Below, one piece after another: positions 43,134 through 51,940 of a stretch of 64,000 nt of DNA. The notes under the pieces were generated by a model, which did not search any database, was not told the DNA's origin, and worked only from the letters and a program-made list of their open reading frames with translations. Position 1 is the stretch's first letter; each line of letters opens with the position of its first letter. A program made the position numbers and the translations under genes. Source of the stretch: Algoriphagus aestuariicola (GTDB lineage: Bacteria > Bacteroidota > Bacteroidia > Cytophagales > Cyclobacteriaceae); the NCBI RefSeq assembly GCF_017254835.1, contig NZ_JAFKCW010000002.1:1162592-1226591 (forward strand), written 5' to 3'.

Positions 43134-43568
43134 ATGGTACGCCGTATTCATTTTGTTTTGGCACTTACTTCCCTTCTCTTTTCCTGCGAAAAAATGAAGA
43201 CCAAGCCTGGTAGCCCAACTTCTGAACTCATCGCCGAATCCTTCCTTTCTTGGAATGGGGACTCTCTTCCCGCCTATCCAGAAGGAAAGCCGAAAATCTC
43301 CATAGTCAAGGTGACGATTCCCCCGCAATCCGAACTTCCCAAACACTACCACCCCGTGATCAACGCCGGCGTACTCCTGAAAGGTGAACTGACAGTCGTG
43401 GATGTCCACGGCAACGTCCTCGAAATGAAAGCCGGGGATCCCATCATCGAAGTGGTAAATACAATTCACTTTGGCGTAAACAAAGGCTCGGAGGCCGCGG
43501 AAATCCTGGTCTTCTATGCAGGAGAAGCCAATAAGGAAATCGTGGTCAAGGAAACTCCAATGAAATAA
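43134..43568 (+). CDS. Cupin-domain lipoprotein
   Basis: A 144-residue lipoprotein (lipobox LLFSC, Cys at about residue 18) with a single cupin barrel: VKVTIPPQSELPKHYHPVINAGVLLKGELTVVD supplies the first His-rich metal motif, and GDPIIEVVNTIHFGVNKGSEAAEILVFY the second. Cupins bind a metal and small ligands or act as enzymes. The protein would be anchored on the periplasmic side. The start is 15 nt after the MgtC-like stop. Confidence 0.82.
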   Translation: MVRRIHFVLALTSLLFSCEKMKTKPGSPTSELIAESFLSWNGDSLPAYPEGKPKISIVKVTIPPQSELPKHYHPVINAGVLLKGELTVVDVHGNVLEMKAGDPIIEVVNTIHFGVNKGSEAAEILVFYAGEANKEIVVKETPMK

Positions 43569-43604
43569 AACCTATTTTTGACCAAACCTATCAACCTGAC
43601 CGAT

Positions 43605-44078
43605 ATGCCCCTACACAAGACCACCTTCCAGTTTATCAGCGAGCCGTCCGATGTCAATTTCGGAGGAAAAGTCCACGGGGGATCCGTGATGAAATGGATA
43701 GACCAAGCTGCCTACACCTGCGCCCGCACTTGGGCGGAAACTTACTGCGTGACCGTGTATGTCGGCGGCATCCGCTTCTACAAGCCAATTTCCATTGGCG
43801 ACCTGATCAAGATAGACTGCCAAGTGATCCTCACTGGCAGTTCTAGCATCCATATCATGGTGGAAGTCTACTCCAGGGCTTTTTCGGAGAAAAAATTTGA
43901 AAAGAAGACCCACTGCATCATCATCTTCGTGGCCGTGGACGAAAATGGCGAACCTAAAAAAGTGAAGCCCTGGGTACCGAAAACTGAACAGGAAAAAAAG
44001 CTGGAGGAATATGCCGAAAAGCTAAAAAAGCTCCGCGGCGAAATCCACGAGGAAATGCGGCCGTTTTTTAATGAGTGA
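43605..44078 (+). CDS. Acyl-CoA thioesterase (YciA-like hotdog)
   Basis: A 157-residue hotdog-fold thioesterase hydrolysing acyl-CoA. The signature is VNFGGKVHGGSVMKWIDQAAYTCA with catalytic-site residues, followed by VYVGGIRFYKPISIGDLIKIDCQV. A charged helical tail (about 125-157) follows the hotdog. The upstream part of the open frame starts at a TTG (43578); ATG 43605 is preferred because MPLHKTTFQFISEP precedes the hotdog directly. The gene is 36 nt from the cupin gene on the same strand. Confidence 0.85.
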   Translation: MPLHKTTFQFISEPSDVNFGGKVHGGSVMKWIDQAAYTCARTWAETYCVTVYVGGIRFYKPISIGDLIKIDCQVILTGSSSIHIMVEVYSRAFSEKKFEKKTHCIIIFVAVDENGEPKKVKPWVPKTEQEKKLEEYAEKLKKLRGEIHEEMRPFFNE

Positions 44079-44086
44079 AAAAAGCA

Positions 44087-44119
44087 AATCCTCCAAGGGT
44101 TTAAAACCCTTGGAGGATT
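44087..44119. repeat. Perfect 16-bp inverted repeat
   Basis: AATCCTCCAAGGGTTT (44087-44102) is mirrored by its complement (44104-44119) with a single base between. No T-tract follows, so it is not an ordinary intrinsic terminator, although it could still stop transcription of the thioesterase operon. It resembles dispersed palindromic (REP-like) elements. Confidence 0.7.
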
Positions 44120-44220
44120 GCGATAGAAAAAGATACTCCAAGTTTTGGAAACTTAGAATGCCTTTGTCTCTCAAATTACGGCATCACTTCGCTCTCCTAG
44201 ATTTGCGATCTTGAAACACT

Positions 44221-44318
44221 GTTTGGGATTTGTAATTCCCCTTTTCGGAAAGTCGGATTGCAAATCCAATGATAAGTTTCCGGAATTTCAGATTCCGAGG
44301 AACAAGAAAATCCCAAAC
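44221..44318. repeat. Nested inverted-repeat element in intergenic space
   Basis: GTTTGGGATT (44221-44230) is complementary to AATCCCAAAC (44309-44318). Between them are GGATT/AATCC (44255-44259 / 44263-44267) and CGGAAT/ATTCCG (44281-44286 / 44292-44297). Together they could fold into a branched structure of about 100 nt. It may be a REP/MITE-like remnant or a structured RNA. I see no ORF in it. Confidence 0.5.
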
Positions 44319-44327
44319 GTGGAGGCC

Positions 44328-44792
44328 TTATAATATAATTTTTAGTGAAGGGACATCGTCCGCGCTACGATTGTCATATACCAAATTCCCTTTATAATAA
44401 ATTTTAGAGAGCACCTTTCCTCCATTCTCCATCAAGTGCCACTCAGGAATGAAGGACTCGGAAATTGTATCACTGAGTTTAAGAATTGTCTCTTCTCCAC
44501 CCAATCCAAGGGCTAATAAATTTTTCATTTTCCCTTCATGGAAGAAAATCGAATAATTTCTGGGATTGTCCATCTCAGGATTAAAGACTTCTTTCAATTG
44601 GCCATTTTCTTTATAGAAAACTTTGATATCGCCTTGACTAATAGTTGAATTCTCCGAATTAAGCAAGTCCGCGCCACCCTCATCCACTATTTCAAGATAT
44701 AAATTAATGGACACAGGGATAGAATTTGGAATTTCTTCGTTTGAGCAGGACAACAAGCAAACTGAAATCATCACTAAGATTATATTTTTCAT
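44328..44792 (-). CDS. Small lipoprotein, candidate C10-protease inhibitor
   Basis: A 154-residue lipoprotein (signal peptide with LLSCSN, Cys at about residue 16) with no domain I recognise; the sequence is beta-rich (VSINLYLEIVDEGG, DIKVFYKENGQL, KIYYKGNLVYDN). It starts 4 nt after the stop of the C10 protease gene on the same strand. In Bacteroides, C10 proteases are encoded next to small lipoprotein inhibitors, so a similar pairing is possible here. That role is inferred from position only. Confidence 0.6.
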   Translation of the reverse strand: MKNIILVMISVCLLSCSNEEIPNSIPVSINLYLEIVDEGGADLLNSENSTISQGDIKVFYKENGQLKEVFNPEMDNPRNYSIFFHEGKMKNLLALGLGGEETILKLSDTISESFIPEWHLMENGGKVLSKIYYKGNLVYDNRSADDVPSLKIIL

Positions 44793-44796
44793 ACTG

Positions 44797-46080
44797 TTAT
44801 GGTTTAATGTTGAAAATCATTTTCTGATTCGCGTTGAAATTATATGTGGTTCCGCCTACTATTGGATTAAAACTATTATAGTTATAGAAGCCGTTTCCTG
44901 AATTAGGCCCCCATCCCCAATTCATGTGCAATTTAAGGAGGGTTTGTCCAGAACAATAAACAGCGCGAAGATAACCATCAGATACCCACATATGACCTTC
45001 TGTGTATTTTTTGAAAATCCACCAACCAGATTGAGTCGCTCCACTCAAAATAACTGGACGTAAATTATCCAACTCCGATCTCACGGTAGCGGAACTGTAA
45101 GAAGTCCTAGAGGCCGTTGAATATCCAAAATTATTCACAAAAACAGAAGAATAATTGGCATTGTCACTAATACCCGTACCATTACAGTCAATCTCTCGAT
45201 CACCACTAGGAAAAGAGTAAAAAATATCAGCCATTAGTCCTGCCGTGGAGGAAGTACCAAAAGTGTTTGGCATATTCAAGAAATTATAGCTGGTAGGATG
45301 TTCGTGATATCTCATTACTTGCGCCATTGCCACTGCAACACACCCCGCAAAAGCTCTCCCACATGCTGCATTACTACAAGATGAAGTAGGCATTTGGTCA
45401 TTATAGGTACAGGTTTGATTCCAAACGGTAGACAATAAGGGACCAACTTGAGTATATTGATCTTCGCAGCCGCCGCCGCCTGGATCACAATCATTCTGTA
45501 TTGAAAAATTAGGAGTTATTGACCTTTGAATTGGACAAGAATTCCAAAGTGAAGATTGGGATTGAATTTCAAACTCGTTAAGCCCCATCTCGACCCCCGA
45601 TTTACTTCGGATTTCTTCAATGTAGTCCCTTTGACTCACCACCCAATCCACCAGTGGCCCGGGATAGGTGAAACTCTCGTCCAAAATAAAGCTTCACTCA
45701 TCGGAGAAAGCCAAAATGGGAGTAGCCCTTTTGTCTCCTGCAATAATTATCCAGCCACCTTCTTCGTAATTGACAATGTGAAAAAGATCAAGATTTTGTT
45801 TTCCCGGCGCAGATTTGATTTGCTTTACTGTCCTGCCGGATAGTCTTCTAATTTCATAATCCTTTCTATTTCGAGCCTTATCCTTTTCTTTATTGCCTAA
45901 TACGTCGGGAAACTCAATTACACTAGCGATAAGCTCGGCTTCCTTTGAGTTTACGTAAAATTCATCCGCATTCGAATTGAAGGATGGCTCATTTTCCAAA
46001 TCCCCTTGCTGACAAGCTGAATTAACAAACGAGAGGAGAATGCCTATCAAAAGACTTTTAATAGTATTTTTTTGTTTCAT
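44797..46080 (-). pseudogene. C10-family (streptopain) protease interrupted by an in-frame TGA
   Basis: Read leftward from ATG 46080. The first part is a lipoprotein signal (FVNSAC, Cys23) and a C10 propeptide (FYVNSKEAELIAS and the FHIVNYEEGGWIIIAGDKRATPILAF strand pair), ending SDE at the stop. The TGA at 45694-45696 is in frame with the downstream part, which continues with SFILDESFTYPG and then the catalytic domain: nucleophile Cys in AGCVAVAMAQ (codon near 45342), His in EGHMWVSDGY, and NWGWGPNSGNGFY. C10 proteins usually have SDEG here, so a GGA to TGA change would suffice. Either the gene is inactive, or TGA is misread, or it is a sequencing error. Confidence 0.8.
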
Positions 46081-46122
46081 TTTGTTTTCGTTTAACCTTA
46101 TCGATAATAATCGAAACAAATA

Positions 46123-46164
46123 AACCTTCAAAAAATACCCAATACAGGGTATTTTTTGAAGGTT
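46123..46164. repeat. Perfect 18-bp palindrome upstream of the C10 protease
   Basis: AACCTTCAAAAAATACCC (46123-46140) is perfectly complementary to GGGTATTTTTTGAAGGTT (46147-46164), loop AATACA. It lies 42 nt upstream of the protease ATG. It could be a terminator, an operator or part of an element. A TACCC/GGGTA core faces both ways. Confidence 0.65.
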
Positions 46165-46352
46165 ATGGGTAATTTTTTAGAATTTTATCAGTTTTCAGAC
46201 TCCATCTTCAAGAGTTTGACAACCCATTCATCAGGATTTGAAATTATAAAATACTTATAGGGGAGTCGTAATCCAGAAGCATGAAAACGGATTGAAAACC
46301 CCATGAATAAGTCCTCGCAACTGCAAATTTCGAGAAACCAAGTTTGAGAGCA

Positions 46353-48404
46353 CTATTTTTTAAGTTCGCTATCCACTTTTTCTAAAAACAGTCCCTCCGC
46401 ATAAAATTGCCAGTCTGAGAACTTCAGCGCCTGATTGGCCAAGTGGACATGGTGATCCTGATCCAGAATGTAGTCAGCCGGCTTGTGCAGTTGACGGGTC
46501 TTGCCATAGACCGTTTCCAGTTGGCTTTGGATCGCCGTCCATTCCTCGCGCATCCCGGCCAATTTTGCTTCAGCTTGGGCCTTTTTTTCTCCACTGGGTT
46601 CATCCAGTTCTGCCAGCGTAATCAGCGCACGATTGGAAAATTGAGCCGCTTGCGCAACCTGCTCGTACACTTCCAAAGTATAAGTGTTTCTCACCGCTAG
46701 CTTTTTCGACTCTTGGATCAACTGGAGAACAGAATCGATTTGAGCTTGATTAGCCTGGGCAGTCGAGACTTTTTCCGCATATTTTTGAGTCCAAGCACCA
46801 GCCGAGTCTGTATTTGGGAAGGGAATTATCGCTTCTTCAAGTGGGTTTTCCAGAGTCTTTAGCCTATTCCTGTCTTTCTTTTTGTTCAACAAGGCATTCT
46901 TCCAAAAAGCAACGGGTTCTTCGAGTCGATTGATGAATTCCATTTCGGCGCCAGCCAGAGCCGGTCCAAATGCCCGCTGTCGGTATGCCGCATGGAGTTC
47001 CTCGGTATTTCGCTTGTCCCCTGCCCAAGTATACTCTGCAAAAATCGCAATGCCCCTGCCATAAAGCTCAAAGTGCGGAGAGTCGTCGTCCCAAAGGGTC
47101 AGCAGCAAGCCGTCGGCTTTGTTCCGGATCGAAATCAGGGCAAAATCCCGGATGTTGTTTGTATTGCTTTGGTCTTGGGGCAAGAGGTTCCAGCGGGTTT
47201 GTCCGGCGGTAGCGCCCATGACTTTCAGGCCATTGTCCGCAAACCACTTCATGGCTCGGATGTTTCCCGGGGACTCCGGTGCGTCGTAGTTCCAACGCAT
47301 GTAGACGCAGTTTTTCGGAAACATCCCCACATACTCGTTCAGGTTAGTTTCATTGGCAGACCAGATGCTGTCCACCTGTGCCTCACTCAGCTTTCCATTG
47401 TAGATCGAGTTGTACACCTCTGCATTTTTCAGCGGCATATCGTCCCAAAAGATTGGCGTGAGGCCTTTTTGAGCAGCGTACTCACTCACTCGGTTGAGCC
47501 AAGTAAGCTGAAGCTCCAAGGGAGATTTCCCGCTATTTCGCCCGGTGGTGTGAACCTCATCCCCTCCCACGTGCAAATAATTGGCGTAAGGAAAGGCCTT
47601 CAGCGCATCCTCATAAAGGTCAAACTGCACTTTGTACGTATTTTCATCCAGAGGATTAAAAGCCCAATCGCTTTGAGGATCGTCACGGAGTGGCTTGTAT
47701 TCGTCGTGCTTCAGGATAAAAGAAGCATGTCCCAATCCCTGCACCAGCGGGCTGATTCGGATATTTCGTGCCATGGCATAGTCACTGATCGCCTTCCAAT
47801 CCGTGATCGAAAACGCATCCGAAGAAGCAACTTTGGGCTGAAGTTCGTAGCCCAACTTATCCTCTACTTCGACGATCACGGCGTTTATTTTTTGCGCAGC
47901 AAAGCGATCCATGAGCTCGTAGTAGTACTCTTTTTTCTCGAGGTGATGCTTCACATCCAGGTGTACTGCTCGGTATGCCAATGCAGGGGTGTCAGTGATC
48001 TTACAGAGGGGCAGCGGAACGTTTTGGTCTTTCGCATCTTCCAGCAGCTGGGAAACGGTCATCAAACCATACCAAAGACCGGCTTTTGAGCTCGCTTTGA
48101 TTTCGACTTTGTCAGAAGAAATTACGAGTTCATATCCTTCAGACGCAATTCCAGAAGCCGGATCGAGGGAAAATACCAGCTCCTCCTTTTGCAGGCTAAG
48201 TGGATCTTTGCCACTTACAAAAATGTCTTTGGCTCGCTTAAAAGATTCATCGACATCGGAAATAGCCAGTTTGGAACTGCCCGTGATCTCGAAAGAGGTC
48301 GGGCTGGGCAAAACCACAAAATGAGCATCGGAGGTGGGTTGTGGTCCGCAGGCAAAGGCAGCGGAAAAAAGAACCAGAATACTGGCAAGTTGAAAGAAAC
48401 GCAT
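46353..48404 (-). CDS. Beta-N-acetylhexosaminidase, GH20
   Basis: Removes terminal beta-linked GlcNAc or GalNAc. The 683-residue protein is a lipoprotein (AFACG, Cys19) with a GH20b-like N-domain (about 28-140) and the GH20 TIM barrel: ITDTPALAYRAVHLDV at 136-151 and the catalytic Asp282-Glu283 pair in HVGGDEVH, after LVQGLGHASF. A helical C-terminal region (about 490-683) follows. It fits chitin or host-glycan breakdown outside the cytoplasm. It is divergent from the GntP gene and 172 nt apart from it. Confidence 0.9.
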   Translation of the reverse strand: MRFFQLASILVLFSAAFACGPQPTSDAHFVVLPSPTSFEITGSSKLAISDVDESFKRAKDIFVSGKDPLSLQKEELVFSLDPASGIASEGYELVISSDKVEIKASSKAGLWYGLMTVSQLLEDAKDQNVPLPLCKITDTPALAYRAVHLDVKHHLEKKEYYYELMDRFAAQKINAVIVEVEDKLGYELQPKVASSDAFSITDWKAISDYAMARNIRISPLVQGLGHASFILKHDEYKPLRDDPQSDWAFNPLDENTYKVQFDLYEDALKAFPYANYLHVGGDEVHTTGRNSGKSPLELQLTWLNRVSEYAAQKGLTPIFWDDMPLKNAEVYNSIYNGKLSEAQVDSIWSANETNLNEYVGMFPKNCVYMRWNYDAPESPGNIRAMKWFADNGLKVMGATAGQTRWNLLPQDQSNTNNIRDFALISIRNKADGLLLTLWDDDSPHFELYGRGIAIFAEYTWAGDKRNTEELHAAYRQRAFGPALAGAEMEFINRLEEPVAFWKNALLNKKKDRNRLKTLENPLEEAIIPFPNTDSAGAWTQKYAEKVSTAQANQAQIDSVLQLIQESKKLAVRNTYTLEVYEQVAQAAQFSNRALITLAELDEPSGEKKAQAEAKLAGMREEWTAIQSQLETVYGKTRQLHKPADYILDQDHHVHLANQALKFSDWQFYAEGLFLEKVDSELKK

Positions 48405-48575
48405 GGGTTATTTTGATTTTGGCCGAAAATAGGGAAAATGCCCGAATTGGCGATCCGAAATTCCGGAAGATGGCGCTATTCCACGACAGGTCTTTGATAT
48501 TCCCCATTTTTGCCTAATTTTTAGAATCCATGTTTGGAATCTCCAACAGGAAGAAAAAACCACAACAAACCCAAA

Positions 48576-49907
48576 ATGCTGACACTTTTGATTATCCTGG
48601 TTGCCTTGGCCATGATCCTGATTGCCATTGTCAAGTTCGATATCCACCCATTTTTGGCGCTCTTCGTCGGCGCCATCCTTTATGGCCTGATGATGCGTAT
48701 GCCGACCGAACTTATCATCAAGTCTATTTCGGAAGGCTTCGGTGGGGTAATAGGAAGTGTGGGGATGCTGATCCTGCTAGGAGTGATCATGGGGACTTTC
48801 CTTGAAAAAACGGGGGGAGCGATTGTGATCGCAGATCGAATCTTGAAGTGGATAGGCGAAAAATCAGTCAATCTCTCGATGATGCTAAGCGGATGGGTGC
48901 TTTCCATCCCGGTTTTTGGTGACAGCACCATCATCATGATGAACCCGATTGCCAAGTCTCTGTCGGTCAAAAGCAAAATATCCTACGCCGCCACCATAGT
49001 CGCGCTGTCGCTTGGCGCCATGGCTAGTCATGCGCTAGTTCCTCCTACTCCCGGGCCTATCGCCACCGCTGGAATCTTGGGGGCGGACCTCGGTCAGGTG
49101 ATCTTTTGGGGAGTAATTGTTTCCCTGATTGCCCTGATACCCTTGTACATTTTTGTTTCTCGATTCGTAGTCAAAATCCCCCTAGAAGCAAAGATGGGTA
49201 TAGACGAAAACAAACTCGAAAAGAAACAACTTCCTCCTTTTTTTGCCGCGCTGACTCCTGTCTTGGTGCCTTTGTTTCTGATCATTCTGGCCTCCATCGC
49301 CAATTATCCCACTCGTCCGTTTGGCGAAGGACAGTTTTTCGTCGTCATTCAGTTTATCGGAACTCCAGTGATCGCATTGCTTCTCGGCGCTATACTTTCT
49401 TTCACTCTCCCCAAGAAATTTGAAGTAAGGCTACTTTCCTCATCGGGCTGGATTGGAGAATCCATCTTGCTTGCCGCGCCTGTCATTTTCATTACAGGGG
49501 CTGGAGCGGTATTTGGCAAAATGCTGCAAAACTCCGGTGTCGGGGATTTGGTGACTTCCAGCATGAGTGACGCTAATTGGGGGATCTTTTTGCCGTTTTT
49601 GATCGCTTTTGCATTGAAGACTGCACAAGGCTCAACGACTGTTGCCATGATCACCACAGCCTCCATCATTGCTCCCATCTTGGGACCGCTCGGCTTGGAT
49701 TCGGAGACGATGAAGGTCTTTACGGCATTGGCCATCGGGGCCGGATCCTTGGCAGTTTCCCATGCCAACGACAGCGGATTCTGGGTGGTCACCCAGCTCT
49801 CAGGCATGTCGATCAAACAAGGAAACATGTCCCACAGCCTAGGGACGGTTATTGCGAGCGTCACTGCGATCCTGTCAATCTATATTCTGACTCTGGTGGT
49901 AGGATAA
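48576..49907 (+). CDS. GntP-family gluconate/sugar acid permease
   Basis: Inner-membrane proton symporter for gluconate or a related sugar acid. The 443 residues hold about 12-14 hydrophobic segments with family motifs ILLGVIMGTFLEKTGGA, PVFGDSTIIMMNPIAKSL, ASHALVPPTPGPIATA and FALKTAQGSTTVAMITTA. The extended frame (48534, TTG) was rejected in favour of ATG 48576. The adjacent convergent SDR gene (49924) suggests a shared sugar-acid pathway. Confidence 0.88.
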   Translation: MLTLLIILVALAMILIAIVKFDIHPFLALFVGAILYGLMMRMPTELIIKSISEGFGGVIGSVGMLILLGVIMGTFLEKTGGAIVIADRILKWIGEKSVNLSMMLSGWVLSIPVFGDSTIIMMNPIAKSLSVKSKISYAATIVALSLGAMASHALVPPTPGPIATAGILGADLGQVIFWGVIVSLIALIPLYIFVSRFVVKIPLEAKMGIDENKLEKKQLPPFFAALTPVLVPLFLIILASIANYPTRPFGEGQFFVVIQFIGTPVIALLLGAILSFTLPKKFEVRLLSSSGWIGESILLAAPVIFITGAGAVFGKMLQNSGVGDLVTSSMSDANWGIFLPFLIAFALKTAQGSTTVAMITTASIIAPILGPLGLDSETMKVFTALAIGAGSLAVSHANDSGFWVVTQLSGMSIKQGNMSHSLGTVIASVTAILSIYILTLVVG

Positions 49908-49923
49908 AAATCCCAACGTGAAT

Positions 49924-50718
49924 CTACCTCGCCGTCCAGCCTCCATCCACGGTGAGCATTGAGCCGACTAGGTAGGTACCTGCTGCAGAAGCCAGGAAAA
50001 TCGCAGCGCCTTGGATTTCCTTGAGTTCGCCCCATCTACCCAGCGCTGTAGCGCCGACGACGAACTTCTTGCCCTCCTCCGTATCCGCAATCGGCAGGTT
50101 CATCTCAGTCAAAAATGGTCCAGGACAGATCGCGTTGACGGTAATATTCCAAGGAGCCAGCTCCAAAGCAAGGGCGCGGGTCATCTGCACCACCGCACCT
50201 TTGCTCGACGCATATGGTGTTCTATTCGACAGTCCAACGAGACCCAAGGTGCTGGCGAGATTGATTATTGATCCTCCTTTTTGCTCCTTCATATAGGGCG
50301 TCACGGCACGGCTTGCCAGCCAAGTCCCGGTGACGTTGACATCCATGACCTTCGTAAAATCTCCATAACTCAGTTCATCTATCGCCCCGCGAATGTTGAT
50401 TCCTGCCGAATTGATCAGAATATCTATGCTTCCAAAGGCGTCAAAAGCAGTCTTCGCCATGGCTTCCATTCCATCCTTATCGGCTACATCTGCCGAGAAA
50501 GTCAGGGCCTTCACCCCGTATTGAGCGGCAATTTCAGCAGCTTCAGCATCCCCGTCAGCTGCATTTCTGCTGACCAATAGCACATTGGCTCCTGCCGAAG
50601 CGAGGCCGGCAGCCATTGCCAAACCAAGGCCCTTGGTGCCTCCGGTGATGATGGCGGATTTGCCTTTGAGTGAAAAAAGTGAAATTCCTGGAAGTTGGGA
50701 GAAGTCTAGATTTGGCAT
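49924..50718 (-). CDS. SDR-family oxidoreductase (gluconate 5-dehydrogenase-like)
   Basis: A 264-residue classical SDR. The NAD(P)-binding TGGTKGLG motif is at about 26-33, NSAGI follows, the catalytic Ser is in INLASTLGL, and YASSKGAVVQM holds the Tyr-Lys pair. The C-terminus GSMLTVDGGWTAR is typical. The overall pattern is near gluconate 5-dehydrogenase or 3-ketoacyl reductases; its position next to a GntP permease favours sugar-acid oxidation. Convergent with the permease (17 nt apart), so not necessarily the same operon. Confidence 0.85.
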   Translation of the reverse strand: MPNLDFSQLPGISLFSLKGKSAIITGGTKGLGLAMAAGLASAGANVLLVSRNAADGDAEAAEIAAQYGVKALTFSADVADKDGMEAMAKTAFDAFGSIDILINSAGINIRGAIDELSYGDFTKVMDVNVTGTWLASRAVTPYMKEQKGGSIINLASTLGLVGLSNRTPYASSKGAVVQMTRALALELAPWNITVNAICPGPFLTEMNLPIADTEEGKKFVVGATALGRWGELKEIQGAAIFLASAAGTYLVGSMLTVDGGWTAR

Positions 50719-50841
50719 GGGAGTAAATTTAGGTTGGAAGACTGGAGACCAAAGAAATTTTTGTCGGTGTCAAATGATCGATGTCTGGTGAATTGGAAAT
50801 TGAAATTTATAGAAACAGAAACTAAGATCGAAATTCAAAAC

Positions 50842-51921
50842 TCAAATGGAGAGTTGGGTTTTAGAATATGCTAAGCACTTTAATACATTTTCTTCTTCGT
50901 AGGCCAACCTTTGCTCAGGAGTTAGGCTTTTTATCTTCGGAAGTGCGCTGGGATATGCATGATCTCTAACCAGCCTCAAAGCCTTCGCAAGTTCTTGTGC
51001 AGAGGGGTTCTGAAAGGTCGTCCAATAACTTTCCTCCAAACATGGAATCTGAAGCGGGTCGCGGGTGATCATCTCCAGACTGAACGTAATCGAAGGACTG
51101 TGTTTTTGACAAAGTGAAACGGCTTCCTTAAGATCCACGATACCGGTACCTAGGGGAACCTCTGAAAGCAAAAAACCCTTCTCATAGCTTCTTACCCCCA
51201 TGTCCTTGACGTGCGTAGAAAAGGCAAAGGGAGCCAAAGTTCGGATCACCTCCATGGGTTCCTCCAGCAGAGAGACATTGTTTCCAAAATCCAAAGTCAC
51301 TCCGACCCACTCACTATTTATGTTTTGGATAATATCCCTTAGTTCGGCAGCTTTCCAATCTTTATGGTTTTCGACAGCCAGCTTCATCCGGTGCTTTGCC
51401 ATGATGGGTTCGGCTAACTGGATTGACTTGATAGAATTCGTTTTAAAATTGACCCAATCAGCTTCTGTCTTGAAGGTTTCGTAGCGTCGACCACTGAGAC
51501 AGGCTGTTCGGAGCACTGTTGCCCCGGCCTCTTTTGCTGCCAAAACTTCCTTCTCAAAGCGCGCTACATCCTCGGGATTTTTTGGAACCCCAATGCTTCC
51601 CTCCAGATATATCCCGAGCTTTTCGCGCTCATCTCTCATTTTTCCAGAAAATTCCGTCGTCCAACCCCCGACTGTGGTCTGAATTCCGCCGGCACCTATG
51701 GAATGGCAATGTCTCATGAGGTCGAGTGCATCCTTGAATCCCGGATATTTTTGGCTTTCGACTTTGGAACCGTAGCGACTGTAAGAATGAACCACCACGC
51801 CCATCGGAACGCCTTTCAAGCTCTCCGGCAGCGCTGAAAAAGGAAAAGCAAACGCACCGGCAGCCAAGCCAGCTTTTTTCAGAAAATCTCTTCTAGATTC
51901 GAAATTGTAAAGCTTGTCCAT
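50842..51921 (-). CDS. Exported TIM-barrel sugar isomerase/epimerase-like protein
   Basis: A 359-residue protein with a Tat-type signal (SRRDFLKKAGLAAGAFAFPFSA, residues 9-30) and a xylose isomerase-like TIM barrel: RHCHSIGAGGIQTTVGG, LAVENHKDWK with the metal-site Glu, WVGVTLDFGNNVSL, STHVKDMGV and TFSLEMITRDP. The family covers sugar-phosphate isomerases and epimerases, but the substrate here is unknown. The start is 19 nt downstream of the stop of the DUF7133/cytochrome c gene (51941), so the two are probably co-transcribed. Confidence 0.84.
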   Translation of the reverse strand: MDKLYNFESRRDFLKKAGLAAGAFAFPFSALPESLKGVPMGVVVHSYSRYGSKVESQKYPGFKDALDLMRHCHSIGAGGIQTTVGGWTTEFSGKMRDEREKLGIYLEGSIGVPKNPEDVARFEKEVLAAKEAGATVLRTACLSGRRYETFKTEADWVNFKTNSIKSIQLAEPIMAKHRMKLAVENHKDWKAAELRDIIQNINSEWVGVTLDFGNNVSLLEEPMEVIRTLAPFAFSTHVKDMGVRSYEKGFLLSEVPLGTGIVDLKEAVSLCQKHSPSITFSLEMITRDPLQIPCLEESYWTTFQNPSAQELAKALRLVRDHAYPSALPKIKSLTPEQRLAYEEENVLKCLAYSKTQLSI

Positions 51922-51940
51922 AATTTCTGAGGTTTTGGGT

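Noticed and set aside
44797-46080. Two separate genes (short lipoprotein and an independent protease)
   Set aside because: Both parts are in the same frame separated by one TGA and the first part is the propeptide of the second.
46992-48089. Long rightward ORF of 365 codons
   Set aside because: It lies antisense inside the GH20 gene, which has signal peptide and catalytic motifs; no family match for the antisense frame.
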